Assembly (NCBI GenBank): GCA_030837785.1
Contig: JAUQYA010000162.1
Coordinates: 21,205 to 85,204, forward strand
Length of the DNA: 64,000 nucleotides
Reading direction: 5' to 3'
Source of the DNA: Albidovulum sp.
Lineage (GTDB): Bacteria > Pseudomonadota > Alphaproteobacteria > Rhodobacterales > Rhodobacteraceae
Below the pieces are notes generated by a model. It had not been told where the DNA came from, searched no databases, and saw nothing but the letters and a program-made list of their open reading frames with translations. Position 1 is the first letter of the stretch; every line of letters begins with the position of its first letter. Positions 16,870-24,702 of the stretch are shown piece by piece. Made by a program: the position numbers and the translations under genes.

Positions 16870-18719
16870 CCCTGACACCGCTTTCGCTCCATTCCGAACC
16901 CTACGGCTCGACCGGGAACATCGGCGAGAACTTCCGCCGTCTGCTTGGTGCGCCCACGCTCGATCCGTTGCAGACGGTCATCAGGGAGGCGGTGCAGAAC
17001 ATTGCCGACGCATCGCGGCCGGGTGTGGGGCCGGAGATCCTGATCAGGCTGCGGTCACTTCCGGATGCCCAGCGGGACATCCTTCGCCGCTTCATCCTCG
17101 CCGAGCTCCCGGAAGAACAGGGGTCGTCCGACATGATATCGGCGTTCCTCGAAGCCGAAGCCCCGGTGGTTCTCGAGATCTGCGACTTCGGCACCGTGGG
17201 GCTCGGCGGTCCGACGCGGTCGGATCGGATACCGGTGGGAACCGAACAAACCAACTTCATCGACTTCCTGCGCAACATCGGCACCGCTCGGGACACCGAT
17301 CAGGGCGGCGGCACCTACGGCTTCGGCAAGGTCGCCCTTTATCGCGCGAGTGCCTGCAGCACCATCATCGTGGACACCCTGCCGGACGAAGGCGGGCTCG
17401 AGGGGCGGCGGCTGATGACATGCCATGTCGGCCGATCTTTCGAGAAGCCGGAAAATGGGATGCGGCGGCGCTTCACGGGCCGTCACTGGTGGGGTGTGCG
17501 AGCTCCGGTAGATGGCGTCGCCGATCCGCTGACGGGGGCTGCCGCCTCGATCTTGGCAGATCAACTCGGTTTGCCGGAGCGTGGTTCCGACCGGACGGGG
17601 ACATCGATCATGATCCTCGGTTTCGAGCCTGACGAGGACAATCTGACCGCAACGGGGAACCGGATCATCGAGACGCTGCTGTGGAACTTCTGGCCGCGGA
17701 TGATGCGCGACGCTCCCGCGAAGCACCGTTTCGGTTGCAGGGTGATGGTCGAGGATCGGGAACTGCCCATCCCTGCGCCGGAGGAACTCGCTCCGTTCGA
17801 TCTGCTGTGCAAGGCCATGAGGGCCGCCAGGGCGCGCGCGGGACATGATTTGCGTCCGATCGAGTCCCAGAGGCCCCAGAAGTTCCTCGGCACCCTCGCG
17901 ATCGAAAAGGGCCTGCGGTCGCCGAGGCGTCACCTGACTGAGGATGAGGACGTCCGGCTGGTGCCTGAGCAGCTGCACCACATCGCGCTCATGCGACCTG
18001 TCGAGCTAGTCGTGAAGTATCTTGAGGGCAACCCGCACCCCGACGCGCGGCTGGAGTGGGCCGGCGTGTTCATTGCAGGCGACGAACCCGAAGTGGAGCA
18101 GGCTTTCGCGGATTCGGAACCCCCCGCGCATGAAGACTGGATCCCCGACAACCTGCCGCGGGGAAACCAGAAGCGCTACGTCAACATCGCCCTCAGACGC
18201 TTGCGCGAGATCGCAGCCGAGATGGGCATGGAGCCGATCGTACGGATGCCGGGGGACGGGGCAGGCCCTCCGCTAGCCCGACTCGCCGGGCGCCTGGGCG
18301 CGGTGCTCGAGAATGTCGGCGGTGATGGCGCAGGGCGCCGGCGCGGTTCCGGTGGTTCCGGAGGCGTGCGTCCTCCGCGAGCACGGGCGAGCCGCCCCGT
18401 GTTCCAGCGTCTCGAAGCGGACGAGACCGGACGGATCGCGGTCTTCGTGACGGAGGTAACGCAGGACGCGCGCCGGAGTGGAGCGAAGCTGGTTGCCTCG
18501 GCCTCGGTCGCCATCGAGGGTTCGGCACTCGGAGGAGCCGACGACACCATCGGCACGCCTGACGTCCTCGCAGTCAAGTGGCTCGACGGCGATGTGGGAA
18601 CCGAAGGCAAAGAAATTGACCTGGACGGCCGCGAAGGCCGGTTAGAGATTCTTGTCCGGGTTCCGGACGACTGTGCGGTTACTGCCGACGCGGATGTCCT
18701 GTCGGAGGCCGCGACATGA
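16866..18719 (+). CDS. MutL/MORC-like GHKL ATPase (MzaA-like)
   Basis: The 617-aa protein carries the three Bergerat-fold boxes: N-box REAVQNIADAS (Glu41, Asn45), G1 EICDFGTVGLGG (Asp107) and G2 GGGTYGFGK (147-155). A transducer-like domain follows; a Gly/Arg-rich linker (GAGRRRGSGGSGGVRPPRAR) near residue 490 leads to a separate beta-rich C-terminal domain. GHKL ATPases of this type pair with Z1 helicases in predicted restriction systems and are the bacterial relatives of MORC proteins. It likely clamps on DNA upon ATP binding and licenses the nuclease. ATGA overlaps exist on both sides. Confidence 0.9.
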   Translation: MTLTPLSLHSEPYGSTGNIGENFRRLLGAPTLDPLQTVIREAVQNIADASRPGVGPEILIRLRSLPDAQRDILRRFILAELPEEQGSSDMISAFLEAEAPVVLEICDFGTVGLGGPTRSDRIPVGTEQTNFIDFLRNIGTARDTDQGGGTYGFGKVALYRASACSTIIVDTLPDEGGLEGRRLMTCHVGRSFEKPENGMRRRFTGRHWWGVRAPVDGVADPLTGAAASILADQLGLPERGSDRTGTSIMILGFEPDEDNLTATGNRIIETLLWNFWPRMMRDAPAKHRFGCRVMVEDRELPIPAPEELAPFDLLCKAMRAARARAGHDLRPIESQRPQKFLGTLAIEKGLRSPRRHLTEDEDVRLVPEQLHHIALMRPVELVVKYLEGNPHPDARLEWAGVFIAGDEPEVEQAFADSEPPAHEDWIPDNLPRGNQKRYVNIALRRLREIAAEMGMEPIVRMPGDGAGPPLARLAGRLGAVLENVGGDGAGRRRGSGGSGGVRPPRARASRPVFQRLEADETGRIAVFVTEVTQDARRSGAKLVASASVAIEGSALGGADDTIGTPDVLAVKWLDGDVGTEGKEIDLDGREGRLEILVRVPDDCAVTADADVLSEAAT

Positions 18720-19624
18720 ACCGACGGGTCGCCTTTCCGTTCCTCACGCTTTCCGACACGGCCGTGGAAACCTCGGCATGGGAGGTTTCGCTTGACGGGG
18801 TCGAATGGTCCATGGCTGGCGAGTTCCTTCCTAACTGGGACAGTGCCAGCGACATCCGCCTGCGCAGGGCAATGCGTCTGAACCCCGAACTGGCGGCTTC
18901 CGATCTTGGCATTCCCGTCGATCAACTCGCGGTCGCGGCCTCGGTGAGGATCGGCACTGGTCAGGGGCGGCTGCCGCGCCTAATCCTGTCACGGACCCGC
19001 CGGGAATTGCGTGCAGAGAATCCCTCATGGGAGTTCGAGCAGACCATCGAAGGCCACCATCTTTCGATGCTTCTCGACCTTCAGACGGAGATCCTGCTGG
19101 TGAGTCCACCCGCAGTATCTTCCCCGCTATCACCCATCCATCCTGCCGATCGGCTATGGTCCGAGAACACCAGGACCAGGCTCGAGGGCGAGGAGCCGCG
19201 TTTCCCTATCGAGACGGTGGACCTCGCACAGATGCTCGGCGAGGGCATTGCGGGCGCCGCTCCGTGGCACCTGCACTGGTCGCCCCGGGATTGGGGGCGC
19301 GACTTCCATGGGGCCGTCCGCCTCTATCTGAACGAGCAGGCAGGCGAGATCCTCCAGAGGATCGAGGGCGAGGATCACGCGACGATCCAGTTCCTGCTTG
19401 GCGATATCATGAGCCAGATCTGCGAACGTTTCCTCGCCGACCCCGAAGCCGAGACTTTGATGGAGGCGGCCGAGCCCGGTTCGCTCGGCGCTCAGGCCGC
19501 GACGTGGCTGCGCAAGGCATGGCCAGGCAAGGACGCATCCTTCATCCGCTCCGTCGTCGAGAGCCGTCCGGGCGTCTTCCGCTCCACGTTGCTCGCCCTC
19601 GCCGAGCCGGGAGGCTCCGAATGA
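18716..19624 (+). CDS. Uncharacterised defence-operon protein (302 aa)
   Basis: I do not recognise a named family. The N-terminal half looks beta-rich (AFPFLTLSDTAVETSAWEVSLDGVEW; RLPRLILSRTRRELRAENP) and the C-terminal half helical (EGEDHATIQFLLGDIMSQICERFLADPEAE). It overlaps both the ATPase gene and the next gene by four bases, so it is an obligate operon member. It could correspond to the less-studied third or fourth component of mza-type loci; that assignment needs a profile search. Confidence 0.82.
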   Translation: MNRRVAFPFLTLSDTAVETSAWEVSLDGVEWSMAGEFLPNWDSASDIRLRRAMRLNPELAASDLGIPVDQLAVAASVRIGTGQGRLPRLILSRTRRELRAENPSWEFEQTIEGHHLSMLLDLQTEILLVSPPAVSSPLSPIHPADRLWSENTRTRLEGEEPRFPIETVDLAQMLGEGIAGAAPWHLHWSPRDWGRDFHGAVRLYLNEQAGEILQRIEGEDHATIQFLLGDIMSQICERFLADPEAETLMEAAEPGSLGAQAATWLRKAWPGKDASFIRSVVESRPGVFRSTLLALAEPGGSE

Positions 19625-20775
19625 CAACGCTGCTTCCCAGACTTCCCGGTCCGGCCTGCGATGAAATCGTCCTCAGGTTCCTTGCGGAAAGCCCGTCCCG
19701 GTGGACCGGGTTTCGTCCCGACGACCCTCCTGACCAGGTGCGCTTTGCCGCGACCGGAGGGACGCCCGTCACCGCCGCTTCACTTTCATCCCTGAGACGG
19801 GACCTTGTCGCCATAGCGCAGAGGAACAGCTTCGGACGGGAGGGTGCCCGCCCGTCGCACGCCTTGTTCGATGCCGAGACGGCCGCATGGCTTGCACAAT
19901 CGGATCTCTTCGCGACCGGCGAGGCGCTCAGGGATGACGTCTGGGCCTTCATCGCAGCCGTTCTGGCCCCCGACATCGTGCACTGGCGCTTCGGCAGCTC
20001 GGCAGAGCGTTACGCCGGAGGCGTCCGCAACACATTCCAGAGGCTCTGGATGCGTGGCCGCGCACTTGATCGCGGCGCGAATCACCCCGAGCGATGGCGG
20101 CTGCTCGAGGAGCTGACCGAGGATGCCCTCGTGCAGATCACCGAGCGGCCGAGCATCGGGGGCGACCGCGTCCTTGCCCTTGCGGTCGCCGAGGCCTGGC
20201 ATCGGGCGGCGCGGCACCATGGCAAGTCGGCCATGGAAGAAATCATGCGCCGCGCGATCCTCCGCATCCGTGTCCGCAACGAGATCAGGTCGCTGGCAGA
20301 CCTGCCTGCAACCGACCTTGCCAGCTTCCTCGATGGGGTGTTCGGTGTGCCTGCTCAGTCCGCGCCCGCTCATGGCGGACAGTCGGAAGCACCGCACCCT
20401 CGTGACGCGGCGGGGAGGACGAAATTGGCAGATGACGAACAGGTAGCGGCGCTCGAGGCAGAGCTTCCGAGGCCGGGAATGTCCCTGGCGAATGCGGCCC
20501 AGAGGGTGAGGCAAGCGGCCGGAAGGCGCGGTTGGCTTTCCCCGAAGTCGCAATCCGCACTGGATAACCTTCATGCGGGTCGAGCTTCACTCGACCGGGG
20601 CGAACGGAATGCACTGGACTATCTGCTCGGCAGGCTCTCGGACGCGGGCGTGCTGACGGAGGACATCTCGCAGCTGCGATCCGCACTGTCAGAGGACGCC
20701 ACCGCAACTGGTTTACCGGACACCGACCCCGAAAGACCGCGCAGGAGAAGCTGGGCAATCTGGCGGGCGAGATAG
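19621..20775 (+). CDS. DUF6339-like defence-operon protein (384 aa)
   Basis: A central motif DDVWAFIAAVLAPDIVHWRFG followed by YAGGVRNTFQRLWMRGRAL resembles the DUF6339 family as I recall it. A variable Pro/Ala-rich linker near residue 265 joins it to a C-terminal helical part. The ATG overlaps the previous stop (ATGA). Its last 157 bases lie inside the opposite-strand methyltransferase gene. It is the fifth and last gene of the operon; the biochemical role is unknown. Confidence 0.8.
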   Translation: MTTLLPRLPGPACDEIVLRFLAESPSRWTGFRPDDPPDQVRFAATGGTPVTAASLSSLRRDLVAIAQRNSFGREGARPSHALFDAETAAWLAQSDLFATGEALRDDVWAFIAAVLAPDIVHWRFGSSAERYAGGVRNTFQRLWMRGRALDRGANHPERWRLLEELTEDALVQITERPSIGGDRVLALAVAEAWHRAARHHGKSAMEEIMRRAILRIRVRNEIRSLADLPATDLASFLDGVFGVPAQSAPAHGGQSEAPHPRDAAGRTKLADDEQVAALEAELPRPGMSLANAAQRVRQAAGRRGWLSPKSQSALDNLHAGRASLDRGERNALDYLLGRLSDAGVLTEDISQLRSALSEDATATGLPDTDPERPRRRSWAIWRAR

Positions 20776-22259
20776 GGCGGAACGGCGTTTCCGACCTGCA
20801 CGTACTGCTCTGTCCGGTTGCCGAGGAACAGGTAGTCGTCCGGGAAGGTCTGGAGGCGCGCCGCCTCGCGCACTGTCAGGCTCCGGCACTGAAACGGATC
20901 GGGGTGGATGAAGTAATGACCGTCCTTCGAGATGTGGCTCGTGACCGTCGTGGATGGTTCCTGGGCCAATTGGACTCGGAAGCGGTCGTTGAAGACGCCG
21001 CTGTGCCAGTTGCGGTGGTCGGGGGATAGAGACAGCGGAAAGTCCGCCGCCTTGGGGCTATAACCGCGTACCGCGCCGAAGACGGCAGCGAACAGATAGC
21101 GCCCGAGGTCTGAGGGCATGTGCCCCCGCGTCTCGTGCTGGGCGATGCCACGCAATGCCGGGCGCTCCAGCCAGGCAAGGAGCTCGTCATTCGATGTACC
21201 ATAGTCCTCGGGGCGCCGTGCCGACCGACGCAGTGCCAGCCGTCCATTCTTCAGGCCCGTGGCAACGTCGGAGAAGGCCTCGCGCAGCGGCCCGTCCTCC
21301 CTGCCGCGGTGGATGCCTGCCAGCATTCGGGCGGCCTCGACGACCTCGCGGCGCCAGGCCGCCGGGTCGTCGCGACCGCGGCTCAGGCCGCTGCGCAGCT
21401 CCGGCATCATGCCGATGGCGTCATCAACGGTCCGTGTCACCCAGGAAACCGGTATGCTCGTCCCTGTCGCCCTTTCTGCGAGATCGGATCGGATGCCCAC
21501 GATGATCACGCGGTGACGCCGCTGTGGAACCCCAAATCCCTCGGCGCGGACAATGAAATCGGAGGGCTTCGCTGCCGCCTGCAGGCTGGCCCTGCCGTTC
21601 GCCACCCGGATCGCCCGCAGCTCGTAGAGGTGGCCCCGGCCGGTGCCCAGCGAGGCGAGGTCGTCCATCAGCATCTCGAAGACGAGGCGGCTTTCGACCG
21701 TCGAGGACAGCATGCCCTTGACATTCTCCATGACGAAGGCAGCGGGACGCAGCCGGTCGAGCACGCGGATGTATTCGCGGAAGAGGTAGTGCCGCTCGTC
21801 CTGCTCGGGGACATACCCGATCTTTCCCTTCGCCCGCGCGCGCCCGACAAGCGAGTAGGCTTGGCAGGGCGGGCCGCCGATCAGGATGGTGTCGTCATAC
21901 TTCGCCTTCAGTTCTTCAATTCCGGCATTGGTCACAGTTGCCGCGGCCTCGGTTCCGAGCTCAAGTGCACGCGCTTCTTCGACGGCAATCTGCCACGCAG
22001 ACGCATCGACTTCTGACCAGTCCGGTTCGGGAACGTGCCCCGCATGGAAATCAATGAATTGTTTGGGCAAGGCGCCATGACGCGCCCGGTACTCGCGCAG
22101 GAACGCACGCAGCGTCAGCGTCCGGTGAGCCGAGGCCTCCTTCTCAACCGATATGCCGATCCGGAATGGCGAGTGGCCGTCCTCGACAAGGGACGCGAAC
22201 CCCTCGCCAAGTCCGCCTGGACCGGCAAACAGATCGACGATGCCGAAAGTGGATGGCAA
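20619..22259 (-). CDS. C5-cytosine DNA methyltransferase (Dcm type)
   Basis: The 546-aa protein has motif I DLFAGPGGLGEGF (9-21), motif IV GGPPCQAYS with catalytic Cys132, motif VI ENV (178-180), motif VIII QRR (246-248), IX SLTVREAARLQTFPD and X VQVGNAVPPYLA. A large target-recognition region lies between VIII and IX. It should methylate host DNA and protect it from the operon's nuclease. The start is TTG at 22259; the frame stays open upstream (ending KEIRQEPE before it), but no better initiation codon was found. The C-terminal 31 residues overlap the convergent gene. Confidence 0.93.
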   Translation of the reverse strand: MPSTFGIVDLFAGPGGLGEGFASLVEDGHSPFRIGISVEKEASAHRTLTLRAFLREYRARHGALPKQFIDFHAGHVPEPDWSEVDASAWQIAVEEARALELGTEAAATVTNAGIEELKAKYDDTILIGGPPCQAYSLVGRARAKGKIGYVPEQDERHYLFREYIRVLDRLRPAAFVMENVKGMLSSTVESRLVFEMLMDDLASLGTGRGHLYELRAIRVANGRASLQAAAKPSDFIVRAEGFGVPQRRHRVIIVGIRSDLAERATGTSIPVSWVTRTVDDAIGMMPELRSGLSRGRDDPAAWRREVVEAARMLAGIHRGREDGPLREAFSDVATGLKNGRLALRRSARRPEDYGTSNDELLAWLERPALRGIAQHETRGHMPSDLGRYLFAAVFGAVRGYSPKAADFPLSLSPDHRNWHSGVFNDRFRVQLAQEPSTTVTSHISKDGHYFIHPDPFQCRSLTVREAARLQTFPDDYLFLGNRTEQYVQVGNAVPPYLARQIAQLLLRGLSGSVSGKPVAVASSDSADRSCEMSSVSTPASESLPSR

Positions 22260-22290
22260 TTCAGGCTCCTGACGAATTTCTTTCAGCCGG

Positions 22291-22298
22291 TGTATACT
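22291..22298. promoter_or_regulatory. Shared promoter region of dcm and vsr (tentative)
   Basis: The 67-base gap between the divergent starts contains TGTATACT, whose palindromic core GTATAC can be read as a -10 element on both strands (TGnTATACT-like for vsr, TATACA for dcm). No convincing -35 element is seen. The compact layout would tie expression of methyltransferase and repair endonuclease together. Confidence 0.3.
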
Positions 22299-22326
22299 AG
22301 GTTCAGGAACGAAGACCAGGAAGAAC

Positions 22327-22824
22327 GTGACAGATATTGTGGATCAGCAGACCCGCTCCCGCATGATGGCAGGGATCAAGGGAAAGAACACGAGGCCTGA
22401 GCTGTCGCTTCGGCGGGCGCTGCACGCACGCGGTTTCCGCTACCGCCTACACTCGAGCAAAGTCCATGGACGGCCAGACCTCGTCCTTCCAAAGCACCAC
22501 GCAGTGGTCTTTGTGCACGGCTGCTTCTGGCATCGGCATGAGGGATGCCGCTACGCCACCACTCCCGCTACGCGCGCGGAGTTCTGGCAGGCAAAGTTCG
22601 GGGCGAACGTTGCTCGGGACAGCGCCGTTCGCGGAGCGCTGCTTGCGACGGGTTGGCGCGTGGCGACGATCTGGGAGTGTGCCTTGCGAAAACCCGAACA
22701 GGTCTCCGTAGCCACCGACCGTCTTTCAGCATGGCTGCTGACTGAAGCTAACACGCTCGAGCTCGGCGAACGCGAGGTTTCTGCACCCACAAGAGAAGGC
22801 CAGGATGTCAGCTCTTCCAGCTGA
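22327..22824 (+). CDS. vsr: Very short patch repair endonuclease (Vsr)
   Basis: The 165-aa protein has the Vsr pattern: RSRMMAGIKGKNTRPEL, GRPDLVLP with the catalytic Asp, VFVHGCFWHRHEGC with zinc and active-site His/Cys residues, and WRVATIWECAL. Vsr nicks at T:G mismatches arising from deamination of methylated cytosine, which explains its position next to a C5 methyltransferase. Start is GTG at 22327 with GGAAG upstream. The last 20 or so residues extend beyond the usual family length. Confidence 0.93.
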   Translation: MTDIVDQQTRSRMMAGIKGKNTRPELSLRRALHARGFRYRLHSSKVHGRPDLVLPKHHAVVFVHGCFWHRHEGCRYATTPATRAEFWQAKFGANVARDSAVRGALLATGWRVATIWECALRKPEQVSVATDRLSAWLLTEANTLELGEREVSAPTREGQDVSSSS

Positions 22825-23125
22825 TTGATTCAGCGCGGCAAGGCTATGATGCACCTGTTGAATGTTCGATCCGAGTTCCTTCTCACGAACGCCACTGGCG
22901 TCGGAGTGTTCAGGTGGGGCGTCGAAAAAACAACTATATTTCTGATAGTTACAAGTTATTCACCAAATCCGCGCAGTCATAAGGTCCGGAGAATGTCGGT
23001 CCTGAGAGACCGCTTCCGGGCCTTCTGGCACCAAGGGCAGTGTTCAGCCCCTCCCGCATAACCCTCGAAAACAACGGAAAAATCCGACCGCAGCCGGATC
23101 GGGAGAACGCTTTCGCTGTGGCAAG
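22825..23125. other. AT-rich gap at the likely right end of the island
   Basis: No gene is supported here. The stretch 22925-22985 is clearly richer in A/T than the surroundings and contains the inverted repeat AACTAT-N7-ATAGTT at 22932-22950. It lies between vsr and the tRNA-Ser gene and is a reasonable place for an element boundary, but no matching att core was identified. Confidence 0.35.
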
Positions 23126-23215
23126 TGGCGGAGTGGAAGGGATTCGAACCCTCGAGACGGTCTCCCGTCTGCACCCTTAGCAGGGGTGTGCCTTCGACCA
23201 CTCGGCCACCACTCC
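23126..23215 (-). tRNA. tRNA-Ser (anticodon GCU)
   Basis: The minus strand folds into a 90-nt class II tRNA: acceptor GGAGTGG pairing with CCACTCC, anticodon loop CTGCTAA with anticodon GCT, a long variable arm (GACGGGAGACCGTC), the GGTTCGAAT T-loop and an encoded CCA end. It lies at the right border of the mobile and defence region. Confidence 0.95.
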
Positions 23216-24302
23216 GCCTGCGGCTCTATCAGGTCACTGGCGAGGAAAACAAGGTGAAAACGCTGCGGCAGGCCGTTTTCATCGGATGCGGATAGCAGGG
23301 CTCCATCGCGCACGGAGGCGCGGGTAGGGCGCCCATGTCTGGCAAGAATAGGTCAACCTCCGTTCCCGGCCTGTTCCCAGGGGCCCGACATGATTGACTA
23401 CACCCCTGCGCGCATCCGGATGCGAGTTCGGCGGTTTCGGCAGCACCAACCAATGCGGGCCGACTGCGCCTTATCGCCTGCCGATGGAGAAGATGGCGCG
23501 ACGCGGCGCTTGACCGTGCCCCCTTCGCGGCGGCCGGATGTGGCTCATGGCTGAGGGTTCGTCGCGTCTTGCGAAACGGTGGCGGTGAAGCGACGGGACT
23601 GTGTTTGGCGCGGAATATATACGCGAAAATTTGGACCTGGAACTCAACTAATGGTTGTAACCGCGATGCTCCCCCTCTAAGGTGATCGTGCAAGCAGCGC
23701 TGGCTGCCGGTCCTGGCACTCACCCAGCCACCACCCACCCACGCTCCCTGAGCATGAGACCGGCAGTCAGCCCTGCTTGCCACGGTGCCCCCGCCGCACT
23801 TTCTGTCCCGGCTGACGGGCCATGAATGTTGCGGCATGCGGCCGCTGTCGACCGGCCGGGCACGGGAGCCTGCGGAACGTCGGGCATTCAGGATGCGAGG
23901 TCGGGGGCACTCTGCGAGGTGGCGCAGAGCATTGCGCAGGGCTGTCAGGCCGCCAATCCGTGCCTCCGGCGCATGGGCCCGGAGGTGCGGTTCGGCGCGG
24001 GGCAGGTCGGGCGTGCCATCCGGCCCGATCCTCCCCGCGATTTCGTCGGGCGAGAGCTCCGCCGACTTGCCGGGTGCGAACGGCAAGCGCAGCGCAGGCC
24101 CCCGGCGCCCGATGTGGTCGCGAAAGCGCTCGGGATCGCCTTTGCCACTGCGGGTGGCGTCTTCGCGCGCCCGCTCTCATCGTCCGAGGGCGTTCCGGCG
24201 CGCTCTGACGGCCCTTGCGCGCCGCGAAACCGGCGCGCTTCGTGCGCGATCCCCTTGCAAGCCCGGTCCGGTTTCAAGATAAGAGGCGCGACCAGAGGGA
24301 GA
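23216..24302. other. 1.09-kb stretch without a convincing gene
   Basis: Several frames are open, but none shows a good start, ribosome site or recognisable motif. The minus-strand frame over about 23945-24170 (DPERFRDHIGRRGPALRLPF ...) has some coding character yet is preceded directly by a stop, so it might be a gene remnant. The part 23580-23700 is comparatively AT-rich. Confidence 0.4.
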
Positions 24303-24620
24303 ATGCCCATGCGTGCGCGCATCTACCAGCCTTCCCGCAACGCGATGCAGTCGGGGACGGCGAAGACCCGCAACTGGATTCTCGATTTCGCACCGGCCGA
24401 GGCGCGCGAGGTCGATCCGCTGATGGGCTGGACCGGCTCGGGCGATACCCAGGCCCAGGTGCGGCTGCGGTTCGAGACCCGCGAGGAGGCAGAGGACTAC
24501 GCCCGCGCGCACGGGATCGACTACACCCTGGCCGAGCCGCACAAGCGCAAGGCGAACATCCGCGCCCGCGGCTACGGAGAGAACTTCGCCACCGACCGGC
24601 GCGGCCCCTGGACCCATTGA
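24303..24620 (+). CDS. NDUFS4-like complex I accessory subunit
   Basis: The 105-aa protein (MPMRARIYQPSRNAMQSG ... KTRNWILDF) matches the ETC complex I subunit family (PF04800, NDUFS4-like): the WILDF segment, PLMGWTGSGDT, and RLRFETREEAEDYARAHGI are characteristic. It would sit at the peripheral arm of NADH:quinone oxidoreductase in Alphaproteobacteria. Two ATGs (24303 and 24309) are in frame; GAGGGAGA lies before the first. Confidence 0.9.
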   Translation: MPMRARIYQPSRNAMQSGTAKTRNWILDFAPAEAREVDPLMGWTGSGDTQAQVRLRFETREEAEDYARAHGIDYTLAEPHKRKANIRARGYGENFATDRRGPWTH

Positions 24621-24702
24621 GGCCCGGGCGAAAGCGCCGATGTGACAGTGGGGGCGCATGGCGGCGGCGCCCCTTTTCCTGTGTGTATCGAAAGGCGATG
24701 CC

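Noticed and set aside
13194..22824. BREX, DISARM or Dnd system
   Set aside because: No PglX/PglZ, DrmA-type or DndBCDE-like protein is present; the Z1-GHKL-DUF4420 set is distinct.
23126..23215. tRNA-Ser as the attachment site of the element
   Set aside because: No duplicate of the tRNA end was found within the window, and serine recombinases do not usually target tRNA genes, so this was not claimed.
23229..24086. 285-codon minus-strand frame across tRNA-Ser's flank
   Set aside because: No ribosome site, no motif and atypical composition; it may contain a remnant but not a supported gene.
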